Source: Flavobacterium beibuense F44-8 (GTDB lineage Bacteria; Bacteroidota; Bacteroidia; Flavobacteriales; Flavobacteriaceae). From it: 64,000 nucleotides of DNA. The stretch lies in assembly GCF_000769915.1 (NCBI RefSeq), contig NZ_JRLV01000010.1, positions 1-64,000 on the forward strand, given 5' to 3'. The notes below the pieces were generated by a model that ran no database searches, was not told the DNA's origin, and worked only from the letters and a program-made list of their open reading frames with translations. Positions 42,979-52,948 of this stretch are shown one piece after another; within the stretch, counting starts at the first letter, position 1, and the number at the start of each line of letters is the position of its first letter. The translations under genes and the position numbers were made by a program.

Positions 42979-45735
42979 TTATATACCATACTTTATAGTA
43001 AGCATTAAATATCGTGGTTGAACCCTGTATCGAGATACACTTGTTCTAAACTGGTTAAAGCTGTCATCATTAAGCGAAGTGGTATTAAGCAGGTTGGTTC
43101 CGCCCACTTTAAACTCCCATTTGCTTCCCGGTTTCCTGTACATAACATAAGCATCCAGAAAATCGTATTTGTTATCTGATGTCCTTGCGTCATTATAGTA
43201 ATGGTTAAACTGATAATCAGCAGTAACGGTAAACGAATCCCAGAAATAATAATCAAGTTTAGCAAATGGCCTGTGGTTATAGAATTTGTTATTAGCATAG
43301 TCATTAATACTTATGCTGTAACCAAGCTCTAAGTTAGGCATGGTTTTATAATTAGTAGAGAAACTAACCGAATAACTTTGTGTAAACTGTTCGTTGGTTT
43401 GCCTGATTGAGTTTTCCAGTGACGGCACTCCCTGTACCCCACTTTGCGGATCGAACCTGAAGTTGTTGTATTTATTCCAGTTTAAATTTGCCCCTACAGA
43501 AGCTTTGTAGTAACGCCAAAAACTCCTGTTATAACCTATTACTCCGCTTATAGATTCATCGGCAAAATTAGAGTTTTCCATAGTACTTATGCTGTTAGCC
43601 CCGTTATACCCTGCAAGGCTTTTAATAGCATCCATACGGTGATTATAGGTAATTGAACCAAACACCTGTGTAAAGTTGAACATATCAAACTTAAAGTAAC
43701 GCAGATTATGGCTTTGATAAAGAGCATTTTCAAGATACGGGTTACCCCTGAAAAGCGAGTTATAGTTCGTGAATATAAGTCCCTGTGCAAAGTTGGTCAC
43801 ATCGGTAAACTGGGTAGTCATGTTGTAGGTATAGGTAAGGCTCTCCGATTTTTTAATCTGGTAAAGTGCATATACATCCGGCAATAGCCTGTAAAAATCG
43901 TTATTGACTTTCACATCCTTCTGCTCATTATACACATTATAACTATGCAGACTCACACCCGGATTAAAAGTAAACTTACCGGTTATAAATTTATAGTGCA
44001 GCCCAAGAAACACATCATTAAAACTGTAGTTCACATCGTTCTTACTGTTATCATCAAGATTGTCCTGAGAACCGTCGTCCAACATTTGGAAAATATCCGA
44101 ATTAAAACTCTGGTATGAATACGTATCCCCCAGCGTCAGGTTGATGTTACTTCTTGGCGTAACCATATAGTAATAGTCAGCTTTAACATCAAGTTTATTG
44201 GTAGTCACAAAGCGTTCCTGCGAAATATCATAACGGGTAGCAGGCGATAAACCTAAGTTAAGAGATGTATCTCCGGTTCCCGAATCAGGAAACGGATTAT
44301 TACCCAAGTTAGCATTATAAAACGGATCTTCATCCTGATACAGGTGCTGTGCTTCAAAAGCCAGTACATTTTTATCATCTAAAGTATAGTACAGGTTGAA
44401 GTTTTGATTGAATGAAAAAGGTTTTTGCTTTTTAACCGAATAGATTTCCTGATCCTGTTCTGTTTCCGGAAAAACCGACGAGAACAAACCGTTATCTTCC
44501 TGTTGGCTTGAAGCTTTTACGAAAGCATCATAATCAACATGAAGGTTTTTATTTGGAATATAACTTCCACTTAACTTAAACAGGGCAAAATCACTTTTTT
44601 GCAGTGACCTTTCATCTGTTTCCTGTGTGGTTTGTGTTTCTCCTGTTTCAGGGTCTAATATCTGGTTTCGGGTTTGTGTTTCGGTCTCCGTACGGCTGGA
44701 GTTATAGATCCCAAAACCGCTAATGGTTAACGATTCGGTTGGATTATAACTGAAGTTAGCTGCTCCAAATTTGGTTTCAATCTCCTTAGCCCTGTTATTT
44801 CTTAGCAGCGATATACCCAAATCGTTAGAACCGATATTAAAACTGGTACCACCTTTACGCATCATGTTACGGAAACCTCCCGAGAACTTCATATAATCCT
44901 GAATGGTAAGTGGCAGTTCACCGTTATTATTAAGGTTACCTATAACATTAATACTGTATTTAGGACTATAGTAAAACATCTTAGGGTTTACAAGGTAGCG
45001 TTCGCCCTCGCCTATACTGGCTCCGGCAGTAACATCTCCAAACCAAAAATTCTTTTTACCGTCCTTCAGTTTAATGTTCATTGCCACATTATCCTGATTG
45101 TTTTCAAGCCCTTTTAGCTGGCTAACCTCATTGTAATTACGAAGCACCTCGATCTTATCTAAGGCATCCGCAGGAATATTTTTAACCCCAAGCTTGGTAT
45201 CTCCGTCAAAAAAATCCTTCCCTTCCACCATAAGCTTGGATACGGTTTTACCCTCTACAGTTACTTCTCCGTCGTCATTTACCTCAACCCCGGGAAGCTT
45301 TTTTAGTACATCTTCCAGTTTACGTTCACTACCGTTTGTGAAAGAATCAGAGTTATACACTATCGTATCTCCTTTTATGGTTACCGGCATTTCATAGGTA
45401 ATTTCAAGTCCTGCCAGCTCTACACCCTGCTGAAGCACAAGGTCTTTCACCATATCATCGGTAGTTGTGGTTATTATCTCTTCTTTTGGTGTATATCCTA
45501 TATAGCTTGATTTTAAAATATAACTCGTATTGGTTTTCAGGGTAAGTTGGTACTTACCTTTCTCATTGGTAATAGCATACGATTCCATCTCGTTGGTGGT
45601 TTTGTTAACCGCCATTATATTGGCCATTTCCAAACCTGTCCCGGTAGAATCTTTAATCGTACCCTGCACGTGAATGCTTTGTGCCTGCACAAAGGCCGAA
45701 ACCAAAAGTACAACAGCAAATAAAAAATTTCTCAT
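42979..45735 (-). CDS. Outer-membrane beta-barrel protein with carboxypeptidase-regulatory domain (OMP_b-brl_3 type)
   Basis: This 918-residue protein has a signal peptide (MRNFLFAVVLLVSAFVQAQ). An N-terminal carboxypeptidase-D-regulatory beta-sandwich (about 22-105, VQGTIKDSTGTGLEMANIMA) is followed by a plug-like domain (about 115-230, DVLKKLPGVEVNDDGEVTVE). A large barrel rich in Tyr, Asn and Phe follows, ending YLMLTIKYGI. It resembles TonB-dependent receptors, but I see no TonB box. I start at 45735 because the upstream extension precedes the signal peptide. Likely paired with the upstream GLPGLI gene; substrate unknown. Confidence 0.86.
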   Translation of the reverse strand: MRNFLFAVVLLVSAFVQAQSIHVQGTIKDSTGTGLEMANIMAVNKTTNEMESYAITNEKGKYQLTLKTNTSYILKSSYIGYTPKEEIITTTTDDMVKDLVLQQGVELAGLEITYEMPVTIKGDTIVYNSDSFTNGSERKLEDVLKKLPGVEVNDDGEVTVEGKTVSKLMVEGKDFFDGDTKLGVKNIPADALDKIEVLRNYNEVSQLKGLENNQDNVAMNIKLKDGKKNFWFGDVTAGASIGEGERYLVNPKMFYYSPKYSINVIGNLNNNGELPLTIQDYMKFSGGFRNMMRKGGTSFNIGSNDLGISLLRNNRAKEIETKFGAANFSYNPTESLTISGFGIYNSSRTETETQTRNQILDPETGETQTTQETDERSLQKSDFALFKLSGSYIPNKNLHVDYDAFVKASSQQEDNGLFSSVFPETEQDQEIYSVKKQKPFSFNQNFNLYYTLDDKNVLAFEAQHLYQDEDPFYNANLGNNPFPDSGTGDTSLNLGLSPATRYDISQERFVTTNKLDVKADYYYMVTPRSNINLTLGDTYSYQSFNSDIFQMLDDGSQDNLDDNSKNDVNYSFNDVFLGLHYKFITGKFTFNPGVSLHSYNVYNEQKDVKVNNDFYRLLPDVYALYQIKKSESLTYTYNMTTQFTDVTNFAQGLIFTNYNSLFRGNPYLENALYQSHNLRYFKFDMFNFTQVFGSITYNHRMDAIKSLAGYNGANSISTMENSNFADESISGVIGYNRSFWRYYKASVGANLNWNKYNNFRFDPQSGVQGVPSLENSIRQTNEQFTQSYSVSFSTNYKTMPNLELGYSISINDYANNKFYNHRPFAKLDYYFWDSFTVTADYQFNHYYNDARTSDNKYDFLDAYVMYRKPGSKWEFKVGGTNLLNTTSLNDDSFNQFRTSVSRYRVQPRYLMLTIKYGI

Positions 45736-45833
45736 TTGGTTGGTTAGTGTAATTTTATTCTGTTTACCCTGAGTAATAATTAATAGGATTCCCCTCCCCA
45801 TTATACCTAGGCTTATTATTTTTTCAATCAGGA

Positions 45834-46739
45834 TTATGGTCTGCCCATACCACGATGACCTCCGCCTCTTGGCCCACCACGCATTTCCTGCATTTCCTGT
45901 ATTTTTTTCATCAGGATTTCGGCAAATTCTTCCTGAGTTACTTTCTCTCCTTTTTTAAGCTCTTTAATCTCGGCCTTATCTTTAGGATTAAGTACTATTT
46001 TAGAACAAAGTATCATTGTTTTACCGTCGCTAACTTCCAGTATAAGTCCCGGAAGCCCCCAGTAATTACCCGGCCCCTGGCTAATAGGTATTTCGGGGGT
46101 ATACCACGCAGTTATCTCAACCGCTTCCGGCATCTCTACCATATCCATAAAATTGGTTTTTCTCAACTCTTCTTCCTTGCCCTCTTCCTGTAATTTTTTG
46201 ATTTTTTCTTCCGCTCCTTTTTTAGGTCGCATGTTCATCAGGTTGGTTTTATCTACCGGCATATTAGCAGTAGCTTTAAAACAAGTGTAGTTTCCTATTT
46301 TTTTGGTTTCGTTTACCATTTTCCATTTAATTGCCGGAAGCGAATCGTCTATTAAAAACTCTTTCCCAAAAATATCTTTCTCCATAAGTATACGCTTATC
46401 CTTAATATTTTTGTAGTGTTTTCCGCCGCCGCCCATCATGGATGACATCATTTTAAACATTCCTCCACCCTGTCCCGGTGCATCAAGTTTTTGCTCTTCC
46501 TCATAAACAGAAGCTGTTTTATCAAAATGAAGTATAAAGGTCTTTTCAAACATTGGACGCATTCTTTCCTCAATCATTTTCCTCATTTCCGGCGTAATAT
46601 CCTTATTCCCGTCTAGTTGTTTTGTGGCATCTTCCATACTGGTTTTAGACTCATACACGGCCTCTCCCTGAAATTCCTGAGCGTTAGACACGAACACAGA
46701 AAAAAGTAATGTTATAACATAAAAAGTGAAGTTTTTCAT
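45834..46739 (-). CDS. GLPGLI-family secreted protein
   Basis: This 301-residue protein has a signal peptide (cleavage near VSNAQ) and the family-defining GLPGLILEV motif (about 230-238, after ISQGPGNYWG). Mid-protein it has a Met/Gly-rich segment (MFKMMSSMMGGGGKHYK), and the C-terminus is Gly/Arg-rich (RGGPRGGGHRGMGRP). The Met-rich part could bind copper, though that is speculation. It lies 98 bp upstream of the beta-barrel gene and is likely its partner, a common pairing in Flavobacteriaceae. Confidence 0.86.
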   Translation of the reverse strand: MKNFTFYVITLLFSVFVSNAQEFQGEAVYESKTSMEDATKQLDGNKDITPEMRKMIEERMRPMFEKTFILHFDKTASVYEEEQKLDAPGQGGGMFKMMSSMMGGGGKHYKNIKDKRILMEKDIFGKEFLIDDSLPAIKWKMVNETKKIGNYTCFKATANMPVDKTNLMNMRPKKGAEEKIKKLQEEGKEEELRKTNFMDMVEMPEAVEITAWYTPEIPISQGPGNYWGLPGLILEVSDGKTMILCSKIVLNPKDKAEIKELKKGEKVTQEEFAEILMKKIQEMQEMRGGPRGGGHRGMGRP

Positions 46740-46854
46740 ATCGATTGGTTTTTGCATTTATTTGTTAGACTATCCAAAAGCCCATTCGTTACATGACTTT
46801 TTTAAAAAAAGATTAAGTTTTCTCTCATTCTAATTTTTTGTATTTTGGCTAAGT

Positions 46855-47646
46855 ATGAAAAATCCCCTTGTTATACTCCTGTTTTTTGTTTGTACCTGTA
46901 TATCAGCACAGGAACTCACCATACCTGTCAAATTTCTTTCTAACAGCAAGGCTGCACCCGAAAGATATATAGGCACCGATGCCTTTGGTTATGAGTATAC
47001 CATAAGCGATAATGAGTTTAAGAAACAAAAAGACAATAAGGTTCTTAAATACAAAAGCCTTTCACTGGGCGATATTTATCAGGTAGACCTGCAAAACCCG
47101 TTACAGGTAGTTTTGTTCTACAAAAACTTCAATACCGTAGTGTTGCTGGACAGCCAACTTACCGAAACTGCCAGAGTAAATTTTTCTGACACTCCCCAAG
47201 CCATAATAGCTGAAGCCGTTAGCCTGGCTTCACAAAACCGTTTGTGGATTTATGATATTAACACACAACAGATAGGACTGTATGATATAGCCCAAAATAG
47301 CTATAAAACAATTACACCACAATTAAGTGGAGGCATGAAATATTATCAGTCTGACTACAATTACTTTTACTGGGTAAACAGCACCAATACCTGCTATAGG
47401 GTAAACCTGTTTGGTAAGGTAAATACACTGGGCACAACAGAGGACTTTGACCAACTGCAGTTTATAGCTCCACAAAAAGTACTGTACAAGAAAGACAATA
47501 ATATGTACCTTTACGACTTGGAAACCCAGAGCCGTAAACTAATTGAGATAAAGGAAAAAAGCTTTAAGAGTTTTCACTACAAAGAGCAAATTTTATCTAT
47601 TTTTACAGACAACGACATCATTCAATATAAAATAACAAGTACCTAA
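46855..47646 (+). CDS. Secreted protein of unknown function, beta-propeller-like
   Basis: This 263-residue protein has a signal peptide (cut near CISAQ, residue 19). It contains repeated beta-strand-like segments (YQVDLQNPLQVVLFY, RLWIYDINTQQIGLYDI, NMYLYDLETQSRKLIEI) that look like propeller blades. No catalytic motif. It lies 2 bp ahead of the deoxynucleoside kinase gene and is co-transcribed with it. Function not assigned. Confidence 0.7.
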   Translation: MKNPLVILLFFVCTCISAQELTIPVKFLSNSKAAPERYIGTDAFGYEYTISDNEFKKQKDNKVLKYKSLSLGDIYQVDLQNPLQVVLFYKNFNTVVLLDSQLTETARVNFSDTPQAIIAEAVSLASQNRLWIYDINTQQIGLYDIAQNSYKTITPQLSGGMKYYQSDYNYFYWVNSTNTCYRVNLFGKVNTLGTTEDFDQLQFIAPQKVLYKKDNNMYLYDLETQSRKLIEIKEKSFKSFHYKEQILSIFTDNDIIQYKITST

Positions 47647-47648
47647 TA

Positions 47649-48263
47649 ATGCATATAGCAGTAGCCGGAAATATAGGGGCCGGAAAAACTACCCTAACAG
47701 AACTACTGGCCAAACATTTTAAATGGGAACCACATTTTGAAGACGTGGTAGACAACCCTTATCTGGACGATTTTTATCATCAGATGGAACGCTGGTCATT
47801 CAATCTGCAAATCTACTTTTTAAATACCCGACTAAGACAGGTATTACAGTTTAAGGAAAGCGGAAAGAACATCATTCAGGACAGGACAATATATGAGGAT
47901 TCGCATATTTTTGCACCTAACCTTCATGCCATGGGCTTAATGAGCAACAGGGACTTTAACAACTACACTTCTCTTTTTGAGCTTATGGAAACTTTTGTGG
48001 GCGCTCCTGATTTGCTTATTTACCTAAGAAGTTCCATCCCTAACCTTGTAAAGCAAATACATAAGCGTGGACGCGACTACGAGAACTCCATATCCATAGA
48101 CTACCTTAGCAGGCTAAACGAACGCTATGAGGCCTGGATTCAAAACTACGATAAAGGCAAACTGCTTATTATAGATGTAGACAAGAATGATTTTGTTGAC
48201 AGCCCCGAAGATTTGGGTGACATTATAAACCGAATTAACGCTGAGTTAAACGGACTTTTCTAA
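47649..48263 (+). CDS. Deoxynucleoside kinase
   Basis: This 204-residue dNK/dGK-type enzyme phosphorylates deoxynucleosides for salvage. P-loop VAGNIGAGKTTLTELLA (about 4-20), the DRTIYED motif (about 78-84, base and sugar contact) and RGRDYENSISIDYLSRL (lid region) are visible. Which deoxynucleoside it prefers is not clear. Short spacing to the preceding gene suggests coupling. Confidence 0.88.
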   Translation: MHIAVAGNIGAGKTTLTELLAKHFKWEPHFEDVVDNPYLDDFYHQMERWSFNLQIYFLNTRLRQVLQFKESGKNIIQDRTIYEDSHIFAPNLHAMGLMSNRDFNNYTSLFELMETFVGAPDLLIYLRSSIPNLVKQIHKRGRDYENSISIDYLSRLNERYEAWIQNYDKGKLLIIDVDKNDFVDSPEDLGDIINRINAELNGLF

Positions 48264-48270
48264 AAAATAA

Positions 48271-48300
48271 AAAATGCCCCTGCAATTGTAGGGGCATTTT
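48271..48300. terminator. Bidirectional terminator
   Basis: A 15-bp stem (AAAATGCCCCTGCAA/TTGTAGGGGCATTTT) lies between the convergent kinase and hppA genes. Confidence 0.9.
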
Positions 48301-48317
48301 CTTTAAAGTGGATTAAT

Positions 48318-50771
48318 TTACTTATTATTTTCCCGTAATTCGTTAATCTTTGCATCCACTTCTTCTTCTGTACCTTCAAAGGATTTCTGCTCCATTTTTA
48401 TATCTTCGTTTGTGGTGTAGGTAGATATTACCACATTAGCAGTAACCTTACCATCTTCACCTCTTTCTTTTTCAACTGTTATTTCTGTACGTTTTTCAAC
48501 CGCAGTATTTATAGGTTGTTCAATTACTGTAGCCGACTGCACATTCATACTGTGAGCATCATGTCCCCCTAAAATAGGAGCTACAACAAGACCTATAAGA
48601 CAGGTTAATTTGATAAGGATATTCATAGACGGACCCGATGTATCTTTAAAAGGATCACCCACAGTATCACCTGTTACGGCTGCCTTGTGCGCGTCAGACC
48701 CCTTATAGGTCATCTCCCCGTTAATCATAACTCCGGCCTCAAATGATTTCTTTGCATTATCCCAAGCTCCTCCGGCATTATTCTGGAATACCGCCCAAAG
48801 TACCCCTGATACGGTTACACCTGCCATGTAGCCACCCAACATTTCGGCCACCAGCTGATGGTTATCAGGATAAACCAGCATCCCTATAAGTACAATTGCA
48901 ATAGGAAAACCAATAGTTAGTAATCCAGGCAGCATCATTTCGCGTAAAGCGGCCTTTGTAGAGATTTCTACACATTTACCATACTCTGGCTTACCTGTAC
49001 CTTCCATTATACCTGCAATCTCCTTAAACTGCCTTCTAACCTCATAAACCATATCCATTGCTGCTTTACCTACCGAATTCATAGCTAATGCTGAGAATAC
49101 AACCGGAATCATACCACCTACAAAAAGCATAGCCAGTACAGGAGCTCTGAATATATTAATACCGTCTATACCCGTAAAGGTTACATAGGCTGCAAAAAGC
49201 CCTAACGATGTTAAAGCTGCTGATGCAATTGCAAACCCTTTACCGGTTGCTGCAGTAGTGTTACCTACAGAATCCAGAATATCGGTACGACCCCTTACTT
49301 CTTTAGGCAGTTCACTCATTTCGGCTATACCTCCTGCATTATCTGCAATAGGACCGAAAGCATCAATAGCCAACTGCATAGCAGTAGTTGCCATCATTGC
49401 CGATGCCGCCAGTGCAACACCATAAAAACCTGCAAAAGCATAAGCCCCCCAAATCGCACCTGCAAAAAGCAGTACTGTTGGGAAGGTAGAAACCATACCT
49501 GTTGCCAGTCCGGCTATAATATTGGTTCCTGCGCCTGTACTTGATTTTTGAACAATGGCCAAAACCGGTTTTTTACCAAGCCCTGTATAATATTCGGTCA
49601 CAGATGATATAACACCTCCCACAAAAAGACCTACCAGTGTTGAGTAGAATACCCGTAGTGAAGAAATCTCTTTTGGCTCTTCTCCATAAAAATTCATCAT
49701 CATAGTTTCCGGCAATAAATAAGTCACCAGAAAATAACATGAAACAGCCACAAGAGCTATAGAAACCCAGTTACCCACATTAAGTGCTCCCTGAACCTCT
49801 GCCTCCTTAGCATCGTTACTTTTTATTTTAACCAATAAAGTACCTATAATAGAAAACAGGATTCCGAATCCGGCGATCGCCATAGGTAACAATATAGGAC
49901 CAATACCTCCAAAGGCAAGACTAACATCAGGGTTAGCAACCAGTATATCTCTTAAAACATAATTACCCAAAACCATTGCCGCCAAAACTGTTGCTACATA
50001 CGACCCGAACAAATCGGCTCCCATACCGGCAACGTCTCCTACATTATCCCCTACATTATCGGCAATAGTAGCAGGGTTACGCGGATCGTCTTCCGGTATA
50101 CCGGCTTCAACTTTACCTACTAAGTCGGCACCTACATCGGCTGCCTTAGTATAAATACCACCTCCTACGCGGGCAAAAAGAGCGATAGATTCGGCTCCAA
50201 GAGAAAATCCTGCAAGAGTTTCCAGTACTATAGTCATTAGTTCCTGAGCAGTTTTTGGATCACCTCCTAAGTCTCCCGGTGCCCAAACACCATTCATAAA
50301 GTAATGAAAGAAGAAGATAAAGAAACCTGTTAACCCTAATACGGCAAGCCCGGCAACACCAAGTCCCATAACCGTACCTCCGCCAAACGAAACTTTAAGT
50401 GCCTGAGGCAGGTTTGACCTTGCGGCCTGTGTAGTTCTAACATTAGATTTGGTAGCTATTTTCATTCCCATATTTCCTGCTAGCGCAGAAAAGAAGGCCC
50501 CAAAAATAAAAGCTACCACAATAAGTATATCTGTAGTGGGGACTATATAAGAAATAACCGCCAGGGCTATACTGGCGGCTATAACAAAAAATGCTAATAA
50601 TTTATATTCTGCTTTTAGGAAAGCTAAAGCTCCTTCATAGATGTGATCTGAGATTTCTTTCATTTTCCCGTCACCGGCATCTTGCTTAAGGACCCATGAT
50701 CTTTTGACTGCCATAAACAGCAATCCTACAACGGCCATTATTACAGGCACGTAAATCATTATTGATTCCAT
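48318..50771 (-). CDS. hppA: Membrane-bound ion-translocating pyrophosphatase
   Basis: This 817-residue integral membrane enzyme couples PPi hydrolysis to H+ and/or Na+ export. It shows [21 protein letters not shown] (PPi-binding motif), [20 protein letters not shown], and [10 protein letters not shown], where Ala (not Lys) marks the K+-dependent class. After the last helix there is an extra C-terminal tail of about 65 residues ([18 protein letters not shown] and following) rich in Glu/Lys/Thr. The ion cannot be decided by eye. The soluble pyrophosphatase gene is upstream, beyond a terminator. Confidence 0.93.
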   Translation of the reverse strand: MESIMIYVPVIMAVVGLLFMAVKRSWVLKQDAGDGKMKEISDHIYEGALAFLKAEYKLLAFFVIAASIALAVISYIVPTTDILIVVAFIFGAFFSALAGNMGMKIATKSNVRTTQAARSNLPQALKVSFGGGTVMGLGVAGLAVLGLTGFFIFFFHYFMNGVWAPGDLGGDPKTAQELMTIVLETLAGFSLGAESIALFARVGGGIYTKAADVGADLVGKVEAGIPEDDPRNPATIADNVGDNVGDVAGMGADLFGSYVATVLAAMVLGNYVLRDILVANPDVSLAFGGIGPILLPMAIAGFGILFSIIGTLLVKIKSNDAKEAEVQGALNVGNWVSIALVAVSCYFLVTYLLPETMMMNFYGEEPKEISSLRVFYSTLVGLFVGGVISSVTEYYTGLGKKPVLAIVQKSSTGAGTNIIAGLATGMVSTFPTVLLFAGAIWGAYAFAGFYGVALAASAMMATTAMQLAIDAFGPIADNAGGIAEMSELPKEVRGRTDILDSVGNTTAATGKGFAIASAALTSLGLFAAYVTFTGIDGINIFRAPVLAMLFVGGMIPVVFSALAMNSVGKAAMDMVYEVRRQFKEIAGIMEGTGKPEYGKCVEISTKAALREMMLPGLLTIGFPIAIVLIGMLVYPDNHQLVAEMLGGYMAGVTVSGVLWAVFQNNAGGAWDNAKKSFEAGVMINGEMTYKGSDAHKAAVTGDTVGDPFKDTSGPSMNILIKLTCLIGLVVAPILGGHDAHSMNVQSATVIEQPINTAVEKRTEITVEKERGEDGKVTANVVISTYTTNEDIKMEQKSFEGTEEEVDAKINELRENNK

Positions 50772-50827
50772 AAAAAAATTGTTTGGTTTGTTAATACATT
50801 AGTAAATGTAACAAAACAAAAACAAAT

Positions 50828-50863
50828 AAAAAAGCAATATTCTATACAGAATATTGCTTTTTT
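50828..50863 (-). terminator. Terminator of ppa
   Basis: A 16-bp stem (50828-50843 with 50848-50863, core AAGCAATATTCT), 4-nt loop and T-run lie 22 bp past the ppa stop. Confidence 0.85.
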
Positions 50864-50885
50864 CATATTTTTTTAGGAAATATTA

Positions 50886-51416
50886 TTATCTGATGCTAAA
50901 TAATTCAGCAGGTTTGTCTTGTAAAGACTCAAAACGATCAACACATTTCTCTATAATTTCACGAGCTTCCTTAACATCTCCCCATCCTTCTACATCAACT
51001 TTCTTGTTTTCAAGATCTTTGTATACTTTAAAGAAGTGCTCAATTTCTTTTAGAAGGTGCGGATTCATATCGCTTAGGTCTTCTAACTTATTCCAGATTG
51101 GATCTGACATGGGTACACAAACAATTTTCTCATCCGGACCTTTCTCATCTGCCATATGGAATACACCAATCGGCTTAACTTCCATAACACAACCAGGGAA
51201 AGTAGGTTCTGTAACAAGTACTAGTACATCAAGAGGATCACCGTCAAGAGCAAGAGTTTCAGGAATGAAACCGTAATCTGCAGGATACATCATAGATGAG
51301 AATAACATCCTGTCATAACGTATTTTCTTTAGTTCAAAGTCATACTCATATTTATTTCTGCTTCCTTTTGGTATCTCGATAAGTACATCGAACGAATTTG
51401 ATTTTGCTGCGCTCAT
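50886..51416 (-). CDS. ppa: Soluble inorganic pyrophosphatase (family I)
   Basis: This 176-residue enzyme hydrolyses cytoplasmic PPi. It carries EIPKGSRNKYEYD (about 14-26), YPADYGFIPET (about 43-53) and the signature DGDPLDVLVL (about 57-66) with the metal Asp residues. Typical length for the prokaryotic family I enzyme. It has its own promoter (51459-51489) and terminator, so it is regulated apart from hppA. Confidence 0.96.
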   Translation of the reverse strand: MSAAKSNSFDVLIEIPKGSRNKYEYDFELKKIRYDRMLFSSMMYPADYGFIPETLALDGDPLDVLVLVTEPTFPGCVMEVKPIGVFHMADEKGPDEKIVCVPMSDPIWNKLEDLSDMNPHLLKEIEHFFKVYKDLENKKVDVEGWGDVKEAREIIEKCVDRFESLQDKPAELFSIR

Positions 51417-51458
51417 TTTATTTTGTTGTATTTATTTCATTTACAGTTTTTGCGGCTG

Positions 51459-51489
51459 CAAAATTAATGCAAAAAATACTGTTTACAAA
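51459..51489 (-). promoter_or_regulatory. ppa promoter
   Basis: Minus-strand -33 TTTG (51489..51486), 19-nt spacer and -7 TAATTTTG (51466..51459). It is a full match to the Bacteroidetes consensus, about 43 bp before the ATG. Confidence 0.75.
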
Positions 51490-51596
51490 GCAACACCCCT
51501 ATTAAAAACACTGGTTAGTAGTGTATTTACATAAATTTAATAGGGAAACCATATTATTTTACACCTTGAGCAAAAATAAAAAGTATATGAAATAAA

Positions 51597-51621
51597 AAAG
51601 TCTTCTTAAAAAGAAGACTTT
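51597..51621 (-). terminator. Terminator after the first Cys-rich lipoprotein
   Basis: An 11-bp stem (AAAGTCTTCTT/AAGAAGACTTT) with a 3-nt loop and A/T-runs lies 50 bp past the stop at 51672. Confidence 0.8.
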
Positions 51622-51671
51622 AAACTACTATACGTATTAACTATTAATAAAAACTACTTTCAGTATTTTAA

Positions 51672-52223
51672 TTATTGATTTAAAGGATTACCCTCTTCAA
51701 ATTGCTCACACCACCAAATAGTACAAGGCCCTTCATCACAATAAGGTATAAGCTGACCTTCATGTTTCAAAAACTTAATATGACATCCGCTTGGACAACC
51801 TTCACAAAAAGCAACAAATTGAAACGAATCATCTACAGAAAATTGAGGTGAAGATGGCTCTGACCTTAATATAACATTAGCCGAAAGGTTATCAGCTGTT
51901 GAGCCTATAAGAAAAAAACGTTCTATACTAGAATCGTTAGTTGCTACTTTTTTTACGACAGAAACAGATTGAACCTGCTCTACATGACCATTCTCTTTAA
52001 AATACTCATTGAAAGCCTGTAACAAATCACTTTCAGGCACTATTAAAACGACTTCACCATTTTGCATTTCAGCAATGGGAGCACTCCATATAGAAGACCT
52101 GCTTTTAAGACTCAAAGCTGTATCTCCATTATTCATCTCAACGTTAGATTTGTCATCACTACAGGATACAAAAGCTAGAGAAACAAATAAAAATAAAAGA
52201 CCTAATAAAGTATTTTTTTTCAT
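51672..52223 (-). CDS. Cys-rich lipoprotein A, unknown family
   Basis: This 183-residue lipoprotein (lipobox AFVSC, Cys21) has a middle region without recognisable motif. The C-terminal Cys cluster spans about 145-173: CEGCPSGC, 14 residues, then C-x4-C-x4-C (CDEGPC, CTIWWC). The cluster spacing C-x2-C-x3-C-x14-C matches the next gene, so the two are probably distant paralogues. A metal site or disulfide knot on the periplasmic or outer surface is possible. The short gap to its neighbour (91 bp) suggests a shared locus. Confidence 0.7.
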   Translation of the reverse strand: MKKNTLLGLLFLFVSLAFVSCSDDKSNVEMNNGDTALSLKSRSSIWSAPIAEMQNGEVVLIVPESDLLQAFNEYFKENGHVEQVQSVSVVKKVATNDSSIERFFLIGSTADNLSANVILRSEPSSPQFSVDDSFQFVAFCEGCPSGCHIKFLKHEGQLIPYCDEGPCTIWWCEQFEEGNPLNQ

Positions 52224-52314
52224 AATAAGGCAAGGTTTAATTATTTAAATGACACTATTTCAAACGAAAGTAATCTTTTTCGCTTATCAAAACTCCTAAC
52301 TAAATGTTAAAAAA

Positions 52315-52878
52315 CTATTGCTTACTCCTCTTAAGCCTGAAAACACCTTCACGCTTAATACAATCAGAACATCCTTCTGAACACGAAAGACTTGCTACCC
52401 CTCCATTATAAGCCACAACAACATCACAATCATCCACACACCCCTTACACATTATCATAATCACCATATCCTGCGCAGCATAATAATACAGCTTAGAGTC
52501 ACGCACGGTAAGTAAAGTTCCGAATTTTGTTTTTTTATCAGCACTGGACGCCAGCACCATATAAAAATTACCATCTCCATCCTGAACATCAGTCTCCTTA
52601 ATTTCTATGGTCGCTATATCTCCTTCTTTACCGGTAAATAACTTCCATTTCTCAAAAAAAGCATCATAGTCAGTATACTCAATCTCCCCATTTTTAATTA
52701 CAGCAACAGGGGTATCTGTAAAATATCTTTCGGCTGGAGCTACATTTTGCTGTGACTCAACATGAGTTACTTTATCAATAACTTCCTCAGGTTTACTTTG
52801 CTCTTCTTTTTTTTGTTGTTTACACCCCAAAGACACTAAGGCAAACAAAGTAAAAATGCATATAACTATGCTTTTCAT
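52315..52878 (-). CDS. Cys-rich lipoprotein B, unknown family
   Basis: This 187-residue lipoprotein (lipobox VSLGC, Cys19; start chosen at 52878 to give a normal signal) has an early Lys/Glu-rich linker. Its C-terminal cluster is C-x2-C-x3-C (CKGCVDDC), 14 residues, then C-x3-C-x2-C (CSEGCSDC). The YTDYDAFFEKWKLFTGK region parallels SDLLQAFNEYFKENG in lipoprotein A. Function unknown. Confidence 0.7.
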   Translation of the reverse strand: MKSIVICIFTLFALVSLGCKQQKKEEQSKPEEVIDKVTHVESQQNVAPAERYFTDTPVAVIKNGEIEYTDYDAFFEKWKLFTGKEGDIATIEIKETDVQDGDGNFYMVLASSADKKTKFGTLLTVRDSKLYYYAAQDMVIMIMCKGCVDDCDVVVAYNGGVASLSCSEGCSDCIKREGVFRLKRSKQ

Positions 52879-52948
52879 ATAGTAAAAATTAATGGACAAT
52901 TAGGTATTCGATACTAAAATACAATTTTTTTTATACCAACGAAGAATA

